DNA of 40,895 nucleotides from an uncultured Acetobacteraceae bacterium (GTDB lineage: Bacteria > Pseudomonadota > Alphaproteobacteria > Acetobacterales > Acetobacteraceae), in the NCBI GenBank assembly GCA_937873225.1, contig CALMVN010000096.1, positions 1 to 40,895 of the forward strand, in the 5' to 3' direction. The position numbers were made by a program, and so were the translations under genes. The notes under the pieces are model-generated. The model was not told the origin of the DNA and did not search any database. It saw only the letters and a program-made list of their open reading frames with translations. Positions 28,572 to 36,911 of this stretch are shown here, piece by piece. Within the stretch, counting starts at the first letter, position 1; each line of letters starts with the position of its first letter.

Positions 28572-29237
28572 CGACCGGCTCCGCTCGCTTGTTCTGCCGT
28601 TCCCGCGCCGGCCGGCAACGCGTTTCCGGCCTGGCGGCTCCGCTCCGGATTCCCGTATCTGCCAGGATGACGAGGTGTCCTCGTTGTCCGGCAGCTTGAC
28701 GTGCCCAGCCGAGGTGCTGCTCCGTTCGGCCAGGTCGTGGATCCCGGCAGGATGATCCGAGCGAGCGGGCGGCTCAGCTCCTCGGCGATCGAGACGGCGC
28801 TGGCGGGGCTGTCTGGCGTCGGCACCTGGTGGCATTCCGGCAGCGTGTCCTTGAGCCGGGCTCGGCCAGCGGCGCAGCAGGTCCGCGACGGGCGTCGCGC
28901 GCCATTGGTTCCGCGCCGGTCATCGCCCTGGTTCTCCGGCTCCGCCGCCGCTGCCGATCCGCATTCCGATGCCGGCGATCCACCGCATGGCAGACTTGGC
29001 CTGGCGGCCGCTGGTGCGAGGCCGAACGAGGCGAAGCGGGGCAGCCTGGATCACGCCGCCTTCCGCACCGATTCACTCGTCCCGACAGCCCCGGCGTTTC
29101 GCTCGACACGCGGACGTGTCGCCCGCCGTTCAAGAACAGGGCCGGACTCCGGCGCATCAGGGCGAGGCTTGACGGCCAGAAGGCCGGTGTTACGTGCGCC
29201 GGTCGATGTCGGGGTGGCCGGAAGGCTTGTCGGAGGA
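28572..29237. other. Gene-poor region before tRNA-Val
   Basis: About 660 bases with only overlapping open frames typical of GC-rich DNA on both strands, without ribosome sites or recognisable products. I see no insertion-sequence ends. It may contain decayed coding sequence. Confidence 0.35.
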
Positions 29238-29312
29238 TGGTGGGCGCGACAGGGATTGAACCTGTGACCCCCGCCGTGTGAAGGCGATGCTCTACCGCTG
29301 AGCTACGCGCCC
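29238..29312 (-). tRNA. tRNA-Val (CAC)
   Basis: A complete cloverleaf on the minus strand: acceptor GGGCGCG/CGCGCCC, D stem GCTC/GAGC, anticodon loop TTCACAC (anticodon CAC), T loop TTCAATC, and encoded CCA. It has its own promoter upstream. Confidence 0.95.
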
Positions 29313-29331
29313 ATCCGCCGCGACGGCGCGC

Positions 29332-29360
29332 TTTGTATGGGCAAATTCCCGCATCGGCAA
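29332..29360 (-). promoter_or_regulatory. Promoter of tRNA-Val(CAC)
   Basis: Reading the minus strand: TTGCCG (29360-29355), 17-base spacer, TACAAA (29337-29332), placing transcription start about 12 nt before the tRNA. Close to the vegetative sigma consensus. Confidence 0.65.
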
Positions 29361-29389
29361 CCCCTGCGACGCGCGCCGAACCGGATGCG

Positions 29390-29635
29390 CTACCGCCTGC
29401 CGCGCCGCTCGCGGTCGAACAGGATCCCGGCGACCAGAAGATAGACGCACGCCCCGACCAGGACGATCGCCTGCCAGACCGGGAAGCTGCGCCCGGACCC
29501 GGCTGCCGCGCCGAGGAAGCCGTGCAGGTCGATGCCGAACACCAGGCCGTTGATCGCCACCACCACCAGCCCGATCCAGAGTCCCGTCGCGCCGCGCATC
29601 CGCCAGTTCCGCCGTTCCTGCCGCCGGTCCAGCAT
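29390..29635 (-). CDS. Small two-helix membrane protein
   Basis: 81 residues. A basic N-terminus (LDRRQERRNWRMRG) is followed by two hydrophobic helices (about 17-35 and 54-72) joined by a Gly-rich loop and a basic tail (DRERRGRR). It resembles generic 2TM proteins and I assign no function. ATG 29635 is preceded by GGACGGGG; a GTG 15 nt upstream is an alternative. It lies 50 nt after the DUF1127 gene on the same strand, so the two may share a transcript. Confidence 0.6.
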   Translation of the reverse strand: MLDRRQERRNWRMRGATGLWIGLVVVAINGLVFGIDLHGFLGAAAGSGRSFPVWQAIVLVGACVYLLVAGILFDRERRGRR

Positions 29636-29685
29636 GCCCCGTCCGGTCACCAGCCGCGAGTGGGCCGGCAGCCCGGCGGCGCCGG

Positions 29686-29904
29686 TCAGCCGATCCGGAT
29701 GTGCCGGACGATGTGGGGGATCTCGGCCCGGCTCAGGTTCATCTCTGCCAGCTCGCGGTCGGAACACTGCGCGAGCTCCTCGCCAAGCCTGGCGCGCTCG
29801 CGTCGCACCGAGCGGTGCGCCCGCACGGTCGCCAGGATGGACCTGAAGACGTCGAGGCGGCTCGTGTCGTGGGCGGTCTCGACCGGATCTGCCGTGATGG
29901 TCAT
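29686..29904 (-). CDS. DUF1127 domain protein
   Basis: 72 residues. The C-terminal half matches DUF1127, an Arg-rich helical domain of small alphaproteobacterial proteins (RERARLGEELAQCSDRELAEM, then NLSRAEIPHIV). Some family members bind RNA or tune phosphate and carbon metabolism. GGAGG lies about 7 nt before ATG 29904, fixing the start well inside the longer open frame. Confidence 0.85.
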   Translation of the reverse strand: MTITADPVETAHDTSRLDVFRSILATVRAHRSVRRERARLGEELAQCSDRELAEMNLSRAEIPHIVRHIRIG

Positions 29905-30072
29905 GCGAACCTCCAGCTCCTGTTCATGCTGCAATGCAACATAAGGTGCCGGAGCTTGATCGTCCACCTTTTCGGTGCGCCGCAGCATGACGTCTTGGTG
30001 ACGTGCGGCCAGGGCGGGATGCAAAGGCGCCGGGGCCTGGACGCCGGCGGATCGCTGCCGGCAGCCTGCGGC

Positions 30073-31461
30073 TCAACCCCGGCCGCGTATCACCTGCGCC
30101 AGCTCGGTGGCGCGGTTGTCGGTCAGGCTGGACAGGAAGTCGTTGACCAGCCGGTAGCTGTCCTCCAGCCCCGTCGACTCGTCCGGCGCCGACTCCCCCA
30201 TCAGCCCCAGGATGCGCGACGCGCGATACGACAGCGCCGGCCCGCCGCCCGACGCCAGAAGCTCGCGCGCCGCGTCGGAACACGAATCGAGCAGCGTGTC
30301 GACCGCCGCGTAGGCGCCGATCTCGATCTCCATCTTGCGGGTGTGGGTGAAGATCTTCTCCCGCGCCAATGCCTTGGCCCCGGCCACGCCTGCCGCCACG
30401 TGCGGGCTGCCCGCTTCCACCAGGCTGCCGCCGAACCGGCCCTCGAGGATCGCCGGGGCGTTGCGGAAGAAGCTGCCCACGCAGTCCTCGATCAGCAGGT
30501 CCACCGCCTGGCCGCGCAGCCAGCGCACGCGCTGACGCTCCGAGCGGCCGCCGCGATACGCGTCGTAACGCTGCCGGACTTCCATCGTCATCACCGACAG
30601 CAACAGCTCCTCCACCTCCCCGGTGTGGAGAAGCTTCATCTCGATGCCGTCCTCGATGTCGATGATGGCGTAGCAGATGTCGTCCGCCGCCTCGACCAGG
30701 TAGGCCAGCGGATGGCGGCAGAACACGCCGGACTCGATCTCCAGCAGTCCCATGGAGCGGGCGATGACCAGGAACGCGTCCCGCTCGGAGGCGAAGTAGC
30801 TGAACTTGCCGGGCCGGTAGCGTTGCGCGTGCAGCGACGACCAGGGGTACTTGATGAAGCTGCCCAGCGTCGCATAGGTCAGGCGCAGCCCCACCGTGTC
30901 CACCAGGCTGGTGAGCAGCCGGAAGCCCTGGGCGTTGCCCTCGAAGGTGTTGAGGTCCTGCACGCAGGACGGCCGCATTCCCTCGAAGAACGACGCCGGC
31001 CGCTTGGCGTACCAGCCGCGTATCGCGAACTCGCCTGCATGGCCGAAGGGCGGGTTGCCGATGTCGTGCGCGAGGCAGGCGGCCTGCACGATGGCCGCGA
31101 CGTCGGCCGCCACCACCCAGTCGGGCAGGTCGCCCTGCACCTGCAGCCGCTTGCCGGCGAGCTCTCCCAGCGAGCGCCCGACGCAGGACACCTCCAGGCT
31201 GTGGGTGAGGCGGTTGTGCACCCGGTCGTTCTGCGGCAGCGGATGCACCTGGGTCTTGCGCCCGAGCTTGCGGAACGGCTCGGAGAAGATCAGGCGGTCG
31301 TGGTCCTTCTGGAACTCCGAGCGCCCGGTGGATGCCGCCCGGCCGGCGCCGGACGGACGGCGCGGCTCGTCGCCGAGCCGGGTGTCGTCCAGCAGCCGCT
31401 CCCATCGCATGGCCGGCCGCGTGGTGCCTGGGCCGCCGACGGGGGAAAGGTCGCCGCTCAC
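30073..31461 (-). CDS. dgt: Deoxyguanosinetriphosphate triphosphohydrolase-like protein
   Basis: 462 residues. HD-domain dNTPase that hydrolyses dGTP to deoxyguanosine and tripolyphosphate. Metal ligands are seen: His87 in HNRLTHSLEV, His132-Asp133 in CLAHDIGNPPFGH, and the distal Asp in AADDICYAIIDIEDG. The length is above the about 400 of the short type-2 dgt group, nearer the long form. GTG 31461 is used; ATG 31410 (MRWERLLDD) is an equally good family-like start. It lies 55 nt behind pncA in the htpG-pncA-dgt run. Confidence 0.9.
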   Translation of the reverse strand: MSGDLSPVGGPGTTRPAMRWERLLDDTRLGDEPRRPSGAGRAASTGRSEFQKDHDRLIFSEPFRKLGRKTQVHPLPQNDRVHNRLTHSLEVSCVGRSLGELAGKRLQVQGDLPDWVVAADVAAIVQAACLAHDIGNPPFGHAGEFAIRGWYAKRPASFFEGMRPSCVQDLNTFEGNAQGFRLLTSLVDTVGLRLTYATLGSFIKYPWSSLHAQRYRPGKFSYFASERDAFLVIARSMGLLEIESGVFCRHPLAYLVEAADDICYAIIDIEDGIEMKLLHTGEVEELLLSVMTMEVRQRYDAYRGGRSERQRVRWLRGQAVDLLIEDCVGSFFRNAPAILEGRFGGSLVEAGSPHVAAGVAGAKALAREKIFTHTRKMEIEIGAYAAVDTLLDSCSDAARELLASGGGPALSYRASRILGLMGESAPDESTGLEDSYRLVNDFLSSLTDNRATELAQVIRGRG

Positions 31462-31516
31462 GGCGGACCGGTCCCGCCCGGCGGGACGCGGGCCGCCAGC
31501 AAGGGGGGCCGGACGG

Positions 31517-32176
31517 TCAGGCGAGCCCGTCGGACTGGACGAACCGCACGCCCGCCGCTTCGAGCCGTCCGCGCGCCAGCGTCGCGCTGGTGCCGCCGTC
31601 TGGCTGCGGCAGCGCGATGGCCCGCGTCATGTCCTCGATCACGACAGTCTCGAACCCGGCGCGCACGGCGTCCTCCGCCGACCAGGCGACGCAGAAATCC
31701 GCGGCAAGCCCCACCAGGAACAGCCGGCGCGCGCCGCGGTCGGCAAGCCAGCCGGCCAGCCCGGTGCGTGTGACGCCGTCGTTCTCGAAGAAGGCCGAAT
31801 AGCTGTCCAGCTCCGGGCGCCAGCCCTTGCGCAGGATCAGCGACACCCGTCCGCTGTCGAGCCCCGGATGCAGGTCGGCGCCCGGCGTGCCCTGGACCGC
31901 GTGGTCCGGCCATAGCACCTGCGGGCCGTAGGGCATCGACACCACCTCGTAAGGCTTGCGGCCGGGATGGGAGCTGGCGAACGAGGTGTGGCCGGGCGGA
32001 TGCCAGTCCTGGGTGGCGAAGGCGTGGCGGAAGCGCTCGCGAAGCAGCCGGTTGATGCCGGGCACGATCTCCTCGCCCCCGGCGGTCGGCAGCTCGCCGC
32101 CGGGCATGAAGGTCGGCTGCAGGTCGACGACGCCGAGCACGTCGGTCGCCGGATCGAGGACGAGCCCGGCCGGCAT
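31517..32176 (-). CDS. pncA: Nicotinamidase
   Basis: 219 residues. Cysteine hydrolase that turns nicotinamide into nicotinate for NAD salvage. Catalytic triad Asp18 (VVDLQPTF), Lys117 (ILRKGW) and Cys162 (AADFCVAWSA); metal-binding Asp57, His59 and His63 in TQDWHPPGHTSF. All key residues are intact. It starts 3 bases after the htpG stop, so it is in the same transcript. ATG 32176 is the natural start. Confidence 0.93.
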   Translation of the reverse strand: MPAGLVLDPATDVLGVVDLQPTFMPGGELPTAGGEEIVPGINRLLRERFRHAFATQDWHPPGHTSFASSHPGRKPYEVVSMPYGPQVLWPDHAVQGTPGADLHPGLDSGRVSLILRKGWRPELDSYSAFFENDGVTRTGLAGWLADRGARRLFLVGLAADFCVAWSAEDAVRAGFETVVIEDMTRAIALPQPDGGTSATLARGRLEAAGVRFVQSDGLA

Positions 32177-32179
32177 GGC

Positions 32180-34078
32180 TCAGATGTCCTGGGGCGGAAG
32201 CGAGAAGGACGCCACCATCGCCTCGGCGACACGACGGGCGAAGGCGGCCGGCTCCGCCGGCTGCTCCCCGTCCTGCACGCGCGCCAGGTCGAGCAGGGTG
32301 CGCGCCGCCTCCTCGATCCCCTCGCCGCGGCCGAGCTTCGCCGCCAGCGCCCGGATCAGCGCGTGGTGCGGGTTGATCTCCAGGATCGGTGCGGCACTCG
32401 GCATCCTTTGGCCGCTGCGACGCATCAGCCGCTGCATCTGCAGGTCCGGCCCCGACTGCGACGCCGCCAGCACCACGGCGCTGCCGACCAGCCGGTCGGT
32501 CGCGCGCGCTTCCGCGATGTCGGCCCCGAGCGCCTCCTTCAGCGCCGGCAGCAGCGCCGCCACGTCGGCCGCCTCTGCCTGTGGGGCGTCTCCCGGCGGG
32601 ATCTTGGACAGGTCGGCCAGCCCCTGCGTCACGCTGCGCAGCGGCTTGTCCTCGAACTTGTCGAGCCGCTCCGGCCAGAAAGCGTCTACCTGGTCCGACA
32701 GCAGAAGCACCTCGATGCCCCGCGCCCGGTACCCCTCCAGCTGCGGGCTGCTTGCCAGCGCCTCATGACTGTCGCCGGCCAGGAAGTAGATCGCCTCCTG
32801 TTCCGGCTTCATCCGTCCGACGTAGTCGGGAAGCGACACCCAGCCTTCCGCGCCCGACGAGCGGAACCGCGACAGCCCCGCCACCTCGGTGCGGTGCTCG
32901 AAGTCGTCCCACAGCCCTTCCTTCACCACCGCGCCGAAGTTCTGCCAGAACGGCACGTAGCCCTCCGCATCCTTGGCCTTGGAGCGCAGCTCGCTGATCA
33001 CCCGGTTGGTGACCGCCTTGCGTATGCGGGCCAGCACCGGCGTGGCCTGCAGCATCTCGCGCGACACGTTGAGCGGCAGGTCCTCGGTGTCGACCACGCC
33101 CTGCACGAAGCGCAGCCAGGACGGCAGCAGGTTGGCCTCGTCGGTGATGAACATGCGCCGGACGTGCAGCCGCACACGGCTTTCCCGCGTGCTCTCGACC
33201 GGCTCGAACGGCTTCATGCCGGGCACGAACAGCAGCGCGTTGAACTCCAGCGTGCCCTCGGCGCGCCAGTGCAGCGTCGCCCACGGCTTGTCGAACATGT
33301 GGCCGAGATGCTGGTAGAACTCGGTGTATTGTTCCTCGGTGACCTCGCTCCGGGACTTGCGCCACAGCGCCGTGCCCTCGTTGGCGGCGACGTCGTTGCC
33401 GTCGCGCGTGATGCTGATCGGCCAGGTGATGTGGTCCGCCCACTTGCGCACGATCGCTTCCAGCCGATACGGCTCGAGGAACTCGTCCGCGTCGGACTTC
33501 ACGTGCAGCACGATGTCGGTGCCCGGCATCTCGCGCGTCGCCGGCGCCAGGGTGTAGGTGCCCTGGCCCTCGGACGACCAGCGCCATGCCTCTTCCGTGC
33601 CGACCCGACGCGACACCACCTCGACCCGCTCCGCGACCATGAACGCGGCGTAGAAGCCGACGCCGAACTGCCCGATCAGGCTCGGCCGCTCCTCCGGCTT
33701 GGCCTCGGCCAGGCTCCTGGTGATGTCCTGGCCGAACGCCCGCGTGCCCGACCGGGCGATGGTGCCGAGGTTCTGCGCCAGCTCCTCGCGGCTCATGCCG
33801 GTGCCGTCGTCGGACACCGTGAGCAGGCGCGCCTCCTTGTCCGGCACGATCCGGATCTTGGCTCCCTCGGGCAGGGCACGCGACGGATCCGTCAGCGCCT
33901 CGAACCGCCGCCGGTCGGACGCGTCGGCGGCGTTGGCGACCAGCTCGCGCAGGAAGATCTCGCGCTCTGAATAGAGCGCGTGCACCACCAGGTCGAGCAG
34001 CCGTCCGACCTCGGCGCCGAACTCGTGGCGTTCCTCGCCGGCGGACGGGGTCGGCTGCATGGTGTCCTGGTCGCTCAT
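32180..34078 (-). CDS. htpG: Molecular chaperone HtpG (Hsp90)
   Basis: 632 residues, full length. ATP-driven chaperone in the cytoplasm. The GHKL ATPase domain has the catalytic Glu45 and Asn49 ([14 protein letters not shown]), DDGTGM, and [11 protein letters not shown]; the middle-domain Arg lies in [15 protein letters not shown] tract lies about 10 nt before ATG 34078. It begins the minus-strand run with pncA and dgt. No heat-shock promoter was recognised in the 117 bases upstream, which partly adjoin the lytic transglycosylase gene. Confidence 0.97.
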   Translation of the reverse strand: MSDQDTMQPTPSAGEERHEFGAEVGRLLDLVVHALYSEREIFLRELVANAADASDRRRFEALTDPSRALPEGAKIRIVPDKEARLLTVSDDGTGMSREELAQNLGTIARSGTRAFGQDITRSLAEAKPEERPSLIGQFGVGFYAAFMVAERVEVVSRRVGTEEAWRWSSEGQGTYTLAPATREMPGTDIVLHVKSDADEFLEPYRLEAIVRKWADHITWPISITRDGNDVAANEGTALWRKSRSEVTEEQYTEFYQHLGHMFDKPWATLHWRAEGTLEFNALLFVPGMKPFEPVESTRESRVRLHVRRMFITDEANLLPSWLRFVQGVVDTEDLPLNVSREMLQATPVLARIRKAVTNRVISELRSKAKDAEGYVPFWQNFGAVVKEGLWDDFEHRTEVAGLSRFRSSGAEGWVSLPDYVGRMKPEQEAIYFLAGDSHEALASSPQLEGYRARGIEVLLLSDQVDAFWPERLDKFEDKPLRSVTQGLADLSKIPPGDAPQAEAADVAALLPALKEALGADIAEARATDRLVGSAVVLAASQSGPDLQMQRLMRRSGQRMPSAAPILEINPHHALIRALAAKLGRGEGIEEAARTLLDLARVQDGEQPAEPAAFARRVAEAMVASFSLPPQDI

Positions 34079-34195
34079 CTCGTCGTGTCCCTGCTGGATG
34101 ATCTCAAAGCGCGCGTGCTGCCCGTGCCGGCGATATGCGCGGAGATCCGTTCCAGTTCAACATGCCGGGCGCTCCCGACCGCTTCATCGCCCGTT

Positions 34196-35035
34196 TCAGT
34201 ATCGCATCGGTCGCATCGGCAGCGACGCCAGCGCCACCGGGCGCGCACGGTAGGCGGCGAGGCTGCCCATCGGCATCCCCATGGTGCCGAGCCCGGGCCC
34301 CGTGGGCGTGCTGCGTATGACGTGCCCGAACCCACCGAGCGGCCGGCTCATCGGCGGCGACGCCGGCGCCCCGCCTCCGGAGAACGCGCCCGGGGAAGCC
34401 GCGGAACTCGTCGCCAGGCCGGCCACGGCGACCGCGGCGCGCGCATGGCCGGCACGACGCCCGGCCGCGCCGTCCGGACGGTCGATCGGCTCGGCCCAGG
34501 CTTCCAGCACCTTTCTCTGGTAGTCGACGCCGAGATCGGGGGTCTGCGAGTGGTACGCCGCCGCGGCGTGCGGCCAGCTTCCGGTCTGGTGGAACAGGTC
34601 GGTCAGGAAGCGCGCCGCGAACAGGGCGTTGGCATGGGGATCGAATGCCTGCTCCAGGCTGCCGAAGCCGTCCGGGTGATACATGAGGTTGATCTGCATG
34701 CAGCCGACGTCGATCGACCGGATGCCTGCGGCCTGGAACGCCCGAGCCGCCGCCACCGCCGCCTCCCTGGTGTCGTAGAAGTGACCGACGCCCTGGGCGT
34801 TGATGGTCCAGGGCCAGGCCCGGATTCCCCCGGCGCCCGGGTCGTAGCGCCCGGTCTCGACCCGGCTGATCGCGCCGAGAAGCTGGTTCGGCACGCCGGT
34901 GCTGTTTTCCGCGGCCGCGGTGGCATCCTGGCACAGGATCCCTGCCTCGGACGGCGTCTGCGCATGGGCAGGAACCGCGCAGGCGATGAACAGCAGGCTC
35001 GCGAGGAGGAACCGCAGGATACCGGGACACGCCAT
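34196..35035 (-). CDS. Secreted lytic transglycosylase (SLT domain)
   Basis: 279 residues. The signal peptide is cleaved after AHA (about residue 25). The SLT domain (about 35-170) has catalytic Glu60 in AISRVETGRYDP, then VGCMQINLMYHPDGF and YHSQTPDLG, the standard motifs. It cleaves the glycan strands of peptidoglycan to 1,6-anhydro products in the periplasm. The last about 100 residues are Ala/Gly/Pro-rich and of low complexity. The upstream gap also holds a palindrome and an oppositely transcribed small RNA. Confidence 0.9.
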   Translation of the reverse strand: MACPGILRFLLASLLFIACAVPAHAQTPSEAGILCQDATAAAENSTGVPNQLLGAISRVETGRYDPGAGGIRAWPWTINAQGVGHFYDTREAAVAAARAFQAAGIRSIDVGCMQINLMYHPDGFGSLEQAFDPHANALFAARFLTDLFHQTGSWPHAAAAYHSQTPDLGVDYQRKVLEAWAEPIDRPDGAAGRRAGHARAAVAVAGLATSSAASPGAFSGGGAPASPPMSRPLGGFGHVIRSTPTGPGLGTMGMPMGSLAAYRARPVALASLPMRPMRY

Positions 35036-35083
35036 GGCCGCGACACTAGGCCTTGAAACCTTCCCCGATCGTTAAGACGCTCG

Positions 35084-35100
35084 ATGCGAACGGTTCGCAT
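35084..35100. promoter_or_regulatory. 17-bp palindrome upstream of the small RNA promoter
   Basis: ATGCGAAC, one G, then GTTCGCAT: perfect 8-base arms. It ends 19 nt before the small RNA -35 box and lies between it and the divergent transglycosylase start, a normal operator place. It does not match the GTTC-N7-GTTC direct repeat of alphaproteobacterial LexA. Confidence 0.45.
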
Positions 35101-35119
35101 TGTGCGACGCAAAAACATG

Positions 35120-35148
35120 TTGACCGGCAGGTTCCGCGTCGCTATATG
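35120..35148 (+). promoter_or_regulatory. Consensus-like promoter of the small RNA
   Basis: TTGACC (35120-35125), exactly 17 bases, TATATG (35143-35148). The predicted start is about 35155. It is the closest match to the vegetative consensus outside the tRNA promoters that I found. Confidence 0.75.
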
Positions 35149-35154
35149 GGAGGT

Positions 35155-35232
35155 GGCGGCGCTGCCTTGGCGCGCCGCTTCTTGGACGTTTCCTCCCTAA
35201 ACTTGGCGGTGCTTCGGCACCGCCTTTTTTTT
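35155..35232 (+). ncRNA. Candidate small RNA with anti-Shine-Dalgarno tract
   Basis: A transcript of about 78 nt. A 5' hairpin (GCGGCGC at 35156-35162 with GCGCCGC at 35172-35178) is followed by a single-stranded stretch containing CGTTTCCTCCCTAAAC (about 35187-35202). The transcript ends in a rho-independent terminator. The CCTCCC tract can pair with ribosome sites of mRNAs, the trait of several alphaproteobacterial trans-acting small RNAs. The only overlapping reading frame has no proper ribosome site and runs through the terminator. It lies antisense to the 3' side of the N-formylglutamate amidohydrolase transcript. Confidence 0.7.
35205..35232 (+). terminator. Rho-independent terminator, UUCG loop and eight T's
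   Basis: GGCGGTGC / GCACCGCC stem (8 bp) capped by TTCG, followed by TTTTTTTT at 35225-35232. Textbook intrinsic terminator on the plus strand, with no protein gene before it, so it ends the small RNA. Confidence 0.9.
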
Positions 35233-35242
35233 GACCCCGTGT

Positions 35243-36124
35243 TCAGGCCGGCTGCGGCATTGCCCCGGACAACGCACGCAGCAGCGCCGACATCAGGTCG
35301 CGCAGCCCGTCGAAGCGGGCAAGCTTGAGATAGCGCGCCTGGTCCAGGTAGAGGCTCCGGCTGACCTCGATCTGCAGCACGTGGACGCCCTGCCGCGGCC
35401 GGCCGTAATGGCGGGTGACGTAGCCGCCGGCATAGGGATCGTTGCGGCGCACCCGGTATCCCGCCGCCTCCAGGAACCGGTGCGCCACCTCGGACAGCAC
35501 CGGGTCGCAGGAGGTGCCGTGCGCGTCGCCCAGCACGAAATCCGGATCGTGCCTGGCACCCGGAGCCGGCTCCTCCGTCGGCATGGAATGGCAGTCGAGC
35601 AGGATGCAGCGGTCGAAGGCGCTCCGCGTTTCCGCGATCAACGCGGACAGGGCGTCGTGGTACGGCTGCCAGCAGGACCGGATGCGCGCTTCCGCCTCGG
35701 CGAACACCAGCTTCTCCGCATAGATCGGCTGGCCCGAGGCCACGAGGCGGGCGATCGTGCCGAACCCGGCATTGATCCGCGGCGTGCGCGTGTTGCACCA
35801 GGGCGGCAGCTTGTCGGAGAACATAGCCGGGTCGAGCTCCCACGGCTCCCGGTTCACGTCGCAATAGGCGCGCGGGAAATCCGCCGCCAGCAGCGGCAGA
35901 CCGCAGGAGGGGGCACCGGAAAACAGCTCGTCGACGAAGCAGTCCTCGCTGCGACGCAAGGTGTGGGGGTCCAGCCTGGACGCGGCCAGGAAGGCGCGCG
36001 GGTAGATGCGTCCGGAATGGGGCGAGGCCACCAGCACCGGTCCGTTCCGGCCGGCTGGCCGGATGACCCGGAACGGATGATCGGCGAGCGCATCGGCGGT
36101 CTGCGGCTGGCCCTGCCTGGTCAT
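35243..36124 (-). CDS. N-formylglutamate amidohydrolase family protein
   Basis: 293 residues. Family members deformylate N-formyl-L-glutamate, the last step of one histidine-degradation route. Motifs seen: ASPHSGRIYP, EDCFVDELF, DVNREPWELD, LLDCHSMP, GGYVTRHYG and QIEVSRSLY, the usual set. No other hut genes adjoin, so a general deformylase or amidase role remains possible. There is no ribosome site before ATG 36124. Its stop lies just 11 nt from the small RNA terminator, which faces it. Confidence 0.88.
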   Translation of the reverse strand: MTRQGQPQTADALADHPFRVIRPAGRNGPVLVASPHSGRIYPRAFLAASRLDPHTLRRSEDCFVDELFSGAPSCGLPLLAADFPRAYCDVNREPWELDPAMFSDKLPPWCNTRTPRINAGFGTIARLVASGQPIYAEKLVFAEAEARIRSCWQPYHDALSALIAETRSAFDRCILLDCHSMPTEEPAPGARHDPDFVLGDAHGTSCDPVLSEVAHRFLEAAGYRVRRNDPYAGGYVTRHYGRPRQGVHVLQIEVSRSLYLDQARYLKLARFDGLRDLMSALLRALSGAMPQPA

Positions 36125-36206
36125 GGCCGCATTCTGGCGCGCATGCCCGGCCTTGTCATCCGGCGCACGCGCCGCGGCCGGTGGCGAGAAACGAGACCGG
36201 CGACGC

Positions 36207-36235
36207 TTGCGGAACCATCCGGGCGCTTGTAGAAA
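36207..36235 (+). promoter_or_regulatory. Promoter of tRNA-Val(GAC)
   Basis: TTGCGG (36207-36212), 17-base spacer, TAGAAA (36230-36235), about 14 nt before the tRNA 5' end. Same design as the other two tRNA promoters in the window. Confidence 0.7.
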
Positions 36236-36249
36236 ACGCCCCGACGGAT

Positions 36250-36325
36250 GGGCGCGTAGCTCAGCGGTAGTAGCACTACCTTGACATGGTAGGGGTCACA
36301 GGTTCAATCCCTGTCGCGCCCACCA
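36250..36325 (+). tRNA. tRNA-Val (GAC)
   Basis: Full cloverleaf: acceptor GGGCGCG/CGCGCCC, anticodon stem CTACC/GGTAG with loop TTGACAT (anticodon GAC at 36283-36285), T loop TTCAATC, encoded CCA. The D arm has an 8-nt loop and a C-T mismatch at its inner pair, within normal variation. Confidence 0.95.
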
Positions 36326-36911
36326 TCCGTTCCTCGCAGTGTGTCCAGGCCGCCGGCGACAGCCAGCCGAGCAGCGCCTCGAACACGGCGCCGGCCGTGC
36401 GGACGGTGCGATTGCCCTCCCCATCGGTCGCCGACGCGTTCAGCGCCGCGCACGCGTCGCGCCAGCGCTCCCCCGTTTGCTCCCCGTAGACGTTGAAGTA
36501 CCGGTGCGCGTCCGCCGGCAGCGCCGCGTTGCCGCGCAGGTGGCGGCTGATCAGCCGTCCTCCCAGCGTGCTTCCCTCCGCGACGTAGAACGCACCCATC
36601 GCCTCCGCCCGACCCTGGATCAACGGCAGCGCGAGCACCGGCAGCTCTGCCACCTCCTCCGGCTGCATCCCGCATGCCCGGAGGTCATGCTCCAGCGCCG
36701 GAAGCTTGGCCCGGCCCCGGAGCAGCGCCGGATCCAGCTGCGCCGCCAGCGCCGGCTCGAGCGCGCGGTGGAAGCCGTGGAAGCGCCCGAGCAGGCAGCG
36801 GTATTGAGGAAGGCCGAGCGGCGCTCCCAGCAGGTCCAGCGCCCGGTCGAGTGCGTCGTGCGCCCCGCGCGTCTCGTTCCGCAGCCGCTCCCGAAGCCCC
36901 GGCCCGCTCAT
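36276..36911 (-). CDS. Biliverdin-producing heme oxygenase
   Basis: 211 residues. It opens heme to biliverdin, CO and iron, either for iron supply or for a bilin chromophore. The proximal heme ligand is His18 in ETRGAHDALD. The distal-helix signature GAFYVAEGSTLGGRLISR is intact. ATG 36911 overlaps the ruvX stop (ATGA), so the two are coupled. The 3' end runs antisense through 50 bases of tRNA-Val(GAC), giving the artificial-looking tail MVGATGIEPVTPTMSR. The functional fold likely ends before this. No phytochrome gene is in view. Confidence 0.85.
   Translation of the reverse strand: MSGPGLRERLRNETRGAHDALDRALDLLGAPLGLPQYRCLLGRFHGFHRALEPALAAQLDPALLRGRAKLPALEHDLRACGMQPEEVAELPVLALPLIQGRAEAMGAFYVAEGSTLGGRLISRHLRGNAALPADAHRYFNVYGEQTGERWRDACAALNASATDGEGNRTVRTAGAVFEALLGWLSPAAWTHCEERMVGATGIEPVTPTMSR

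Noticed and set aside
28829-29281. Open frame ending in VGATGIEPVTPAV
   Set aside because: The tail is the well-known chance translation of a tRNA gene on the opposite strand; the rest has no coding features.
35053-35328. 91-codon open frame over the small RNA
   Set aside because: Its possible ATG lies inside the promoter -10 box and the frame reads through the terminator and its T-run; no ribosome site.
36250-36325. Extra base in the D arm of tRNA-Val(GAC) compared with tRNA-Val(CAC)
   Set aside because: An 8-nt D loop and a mismatch at the inner D pair are within normal tRNA variation; all other features are intact.
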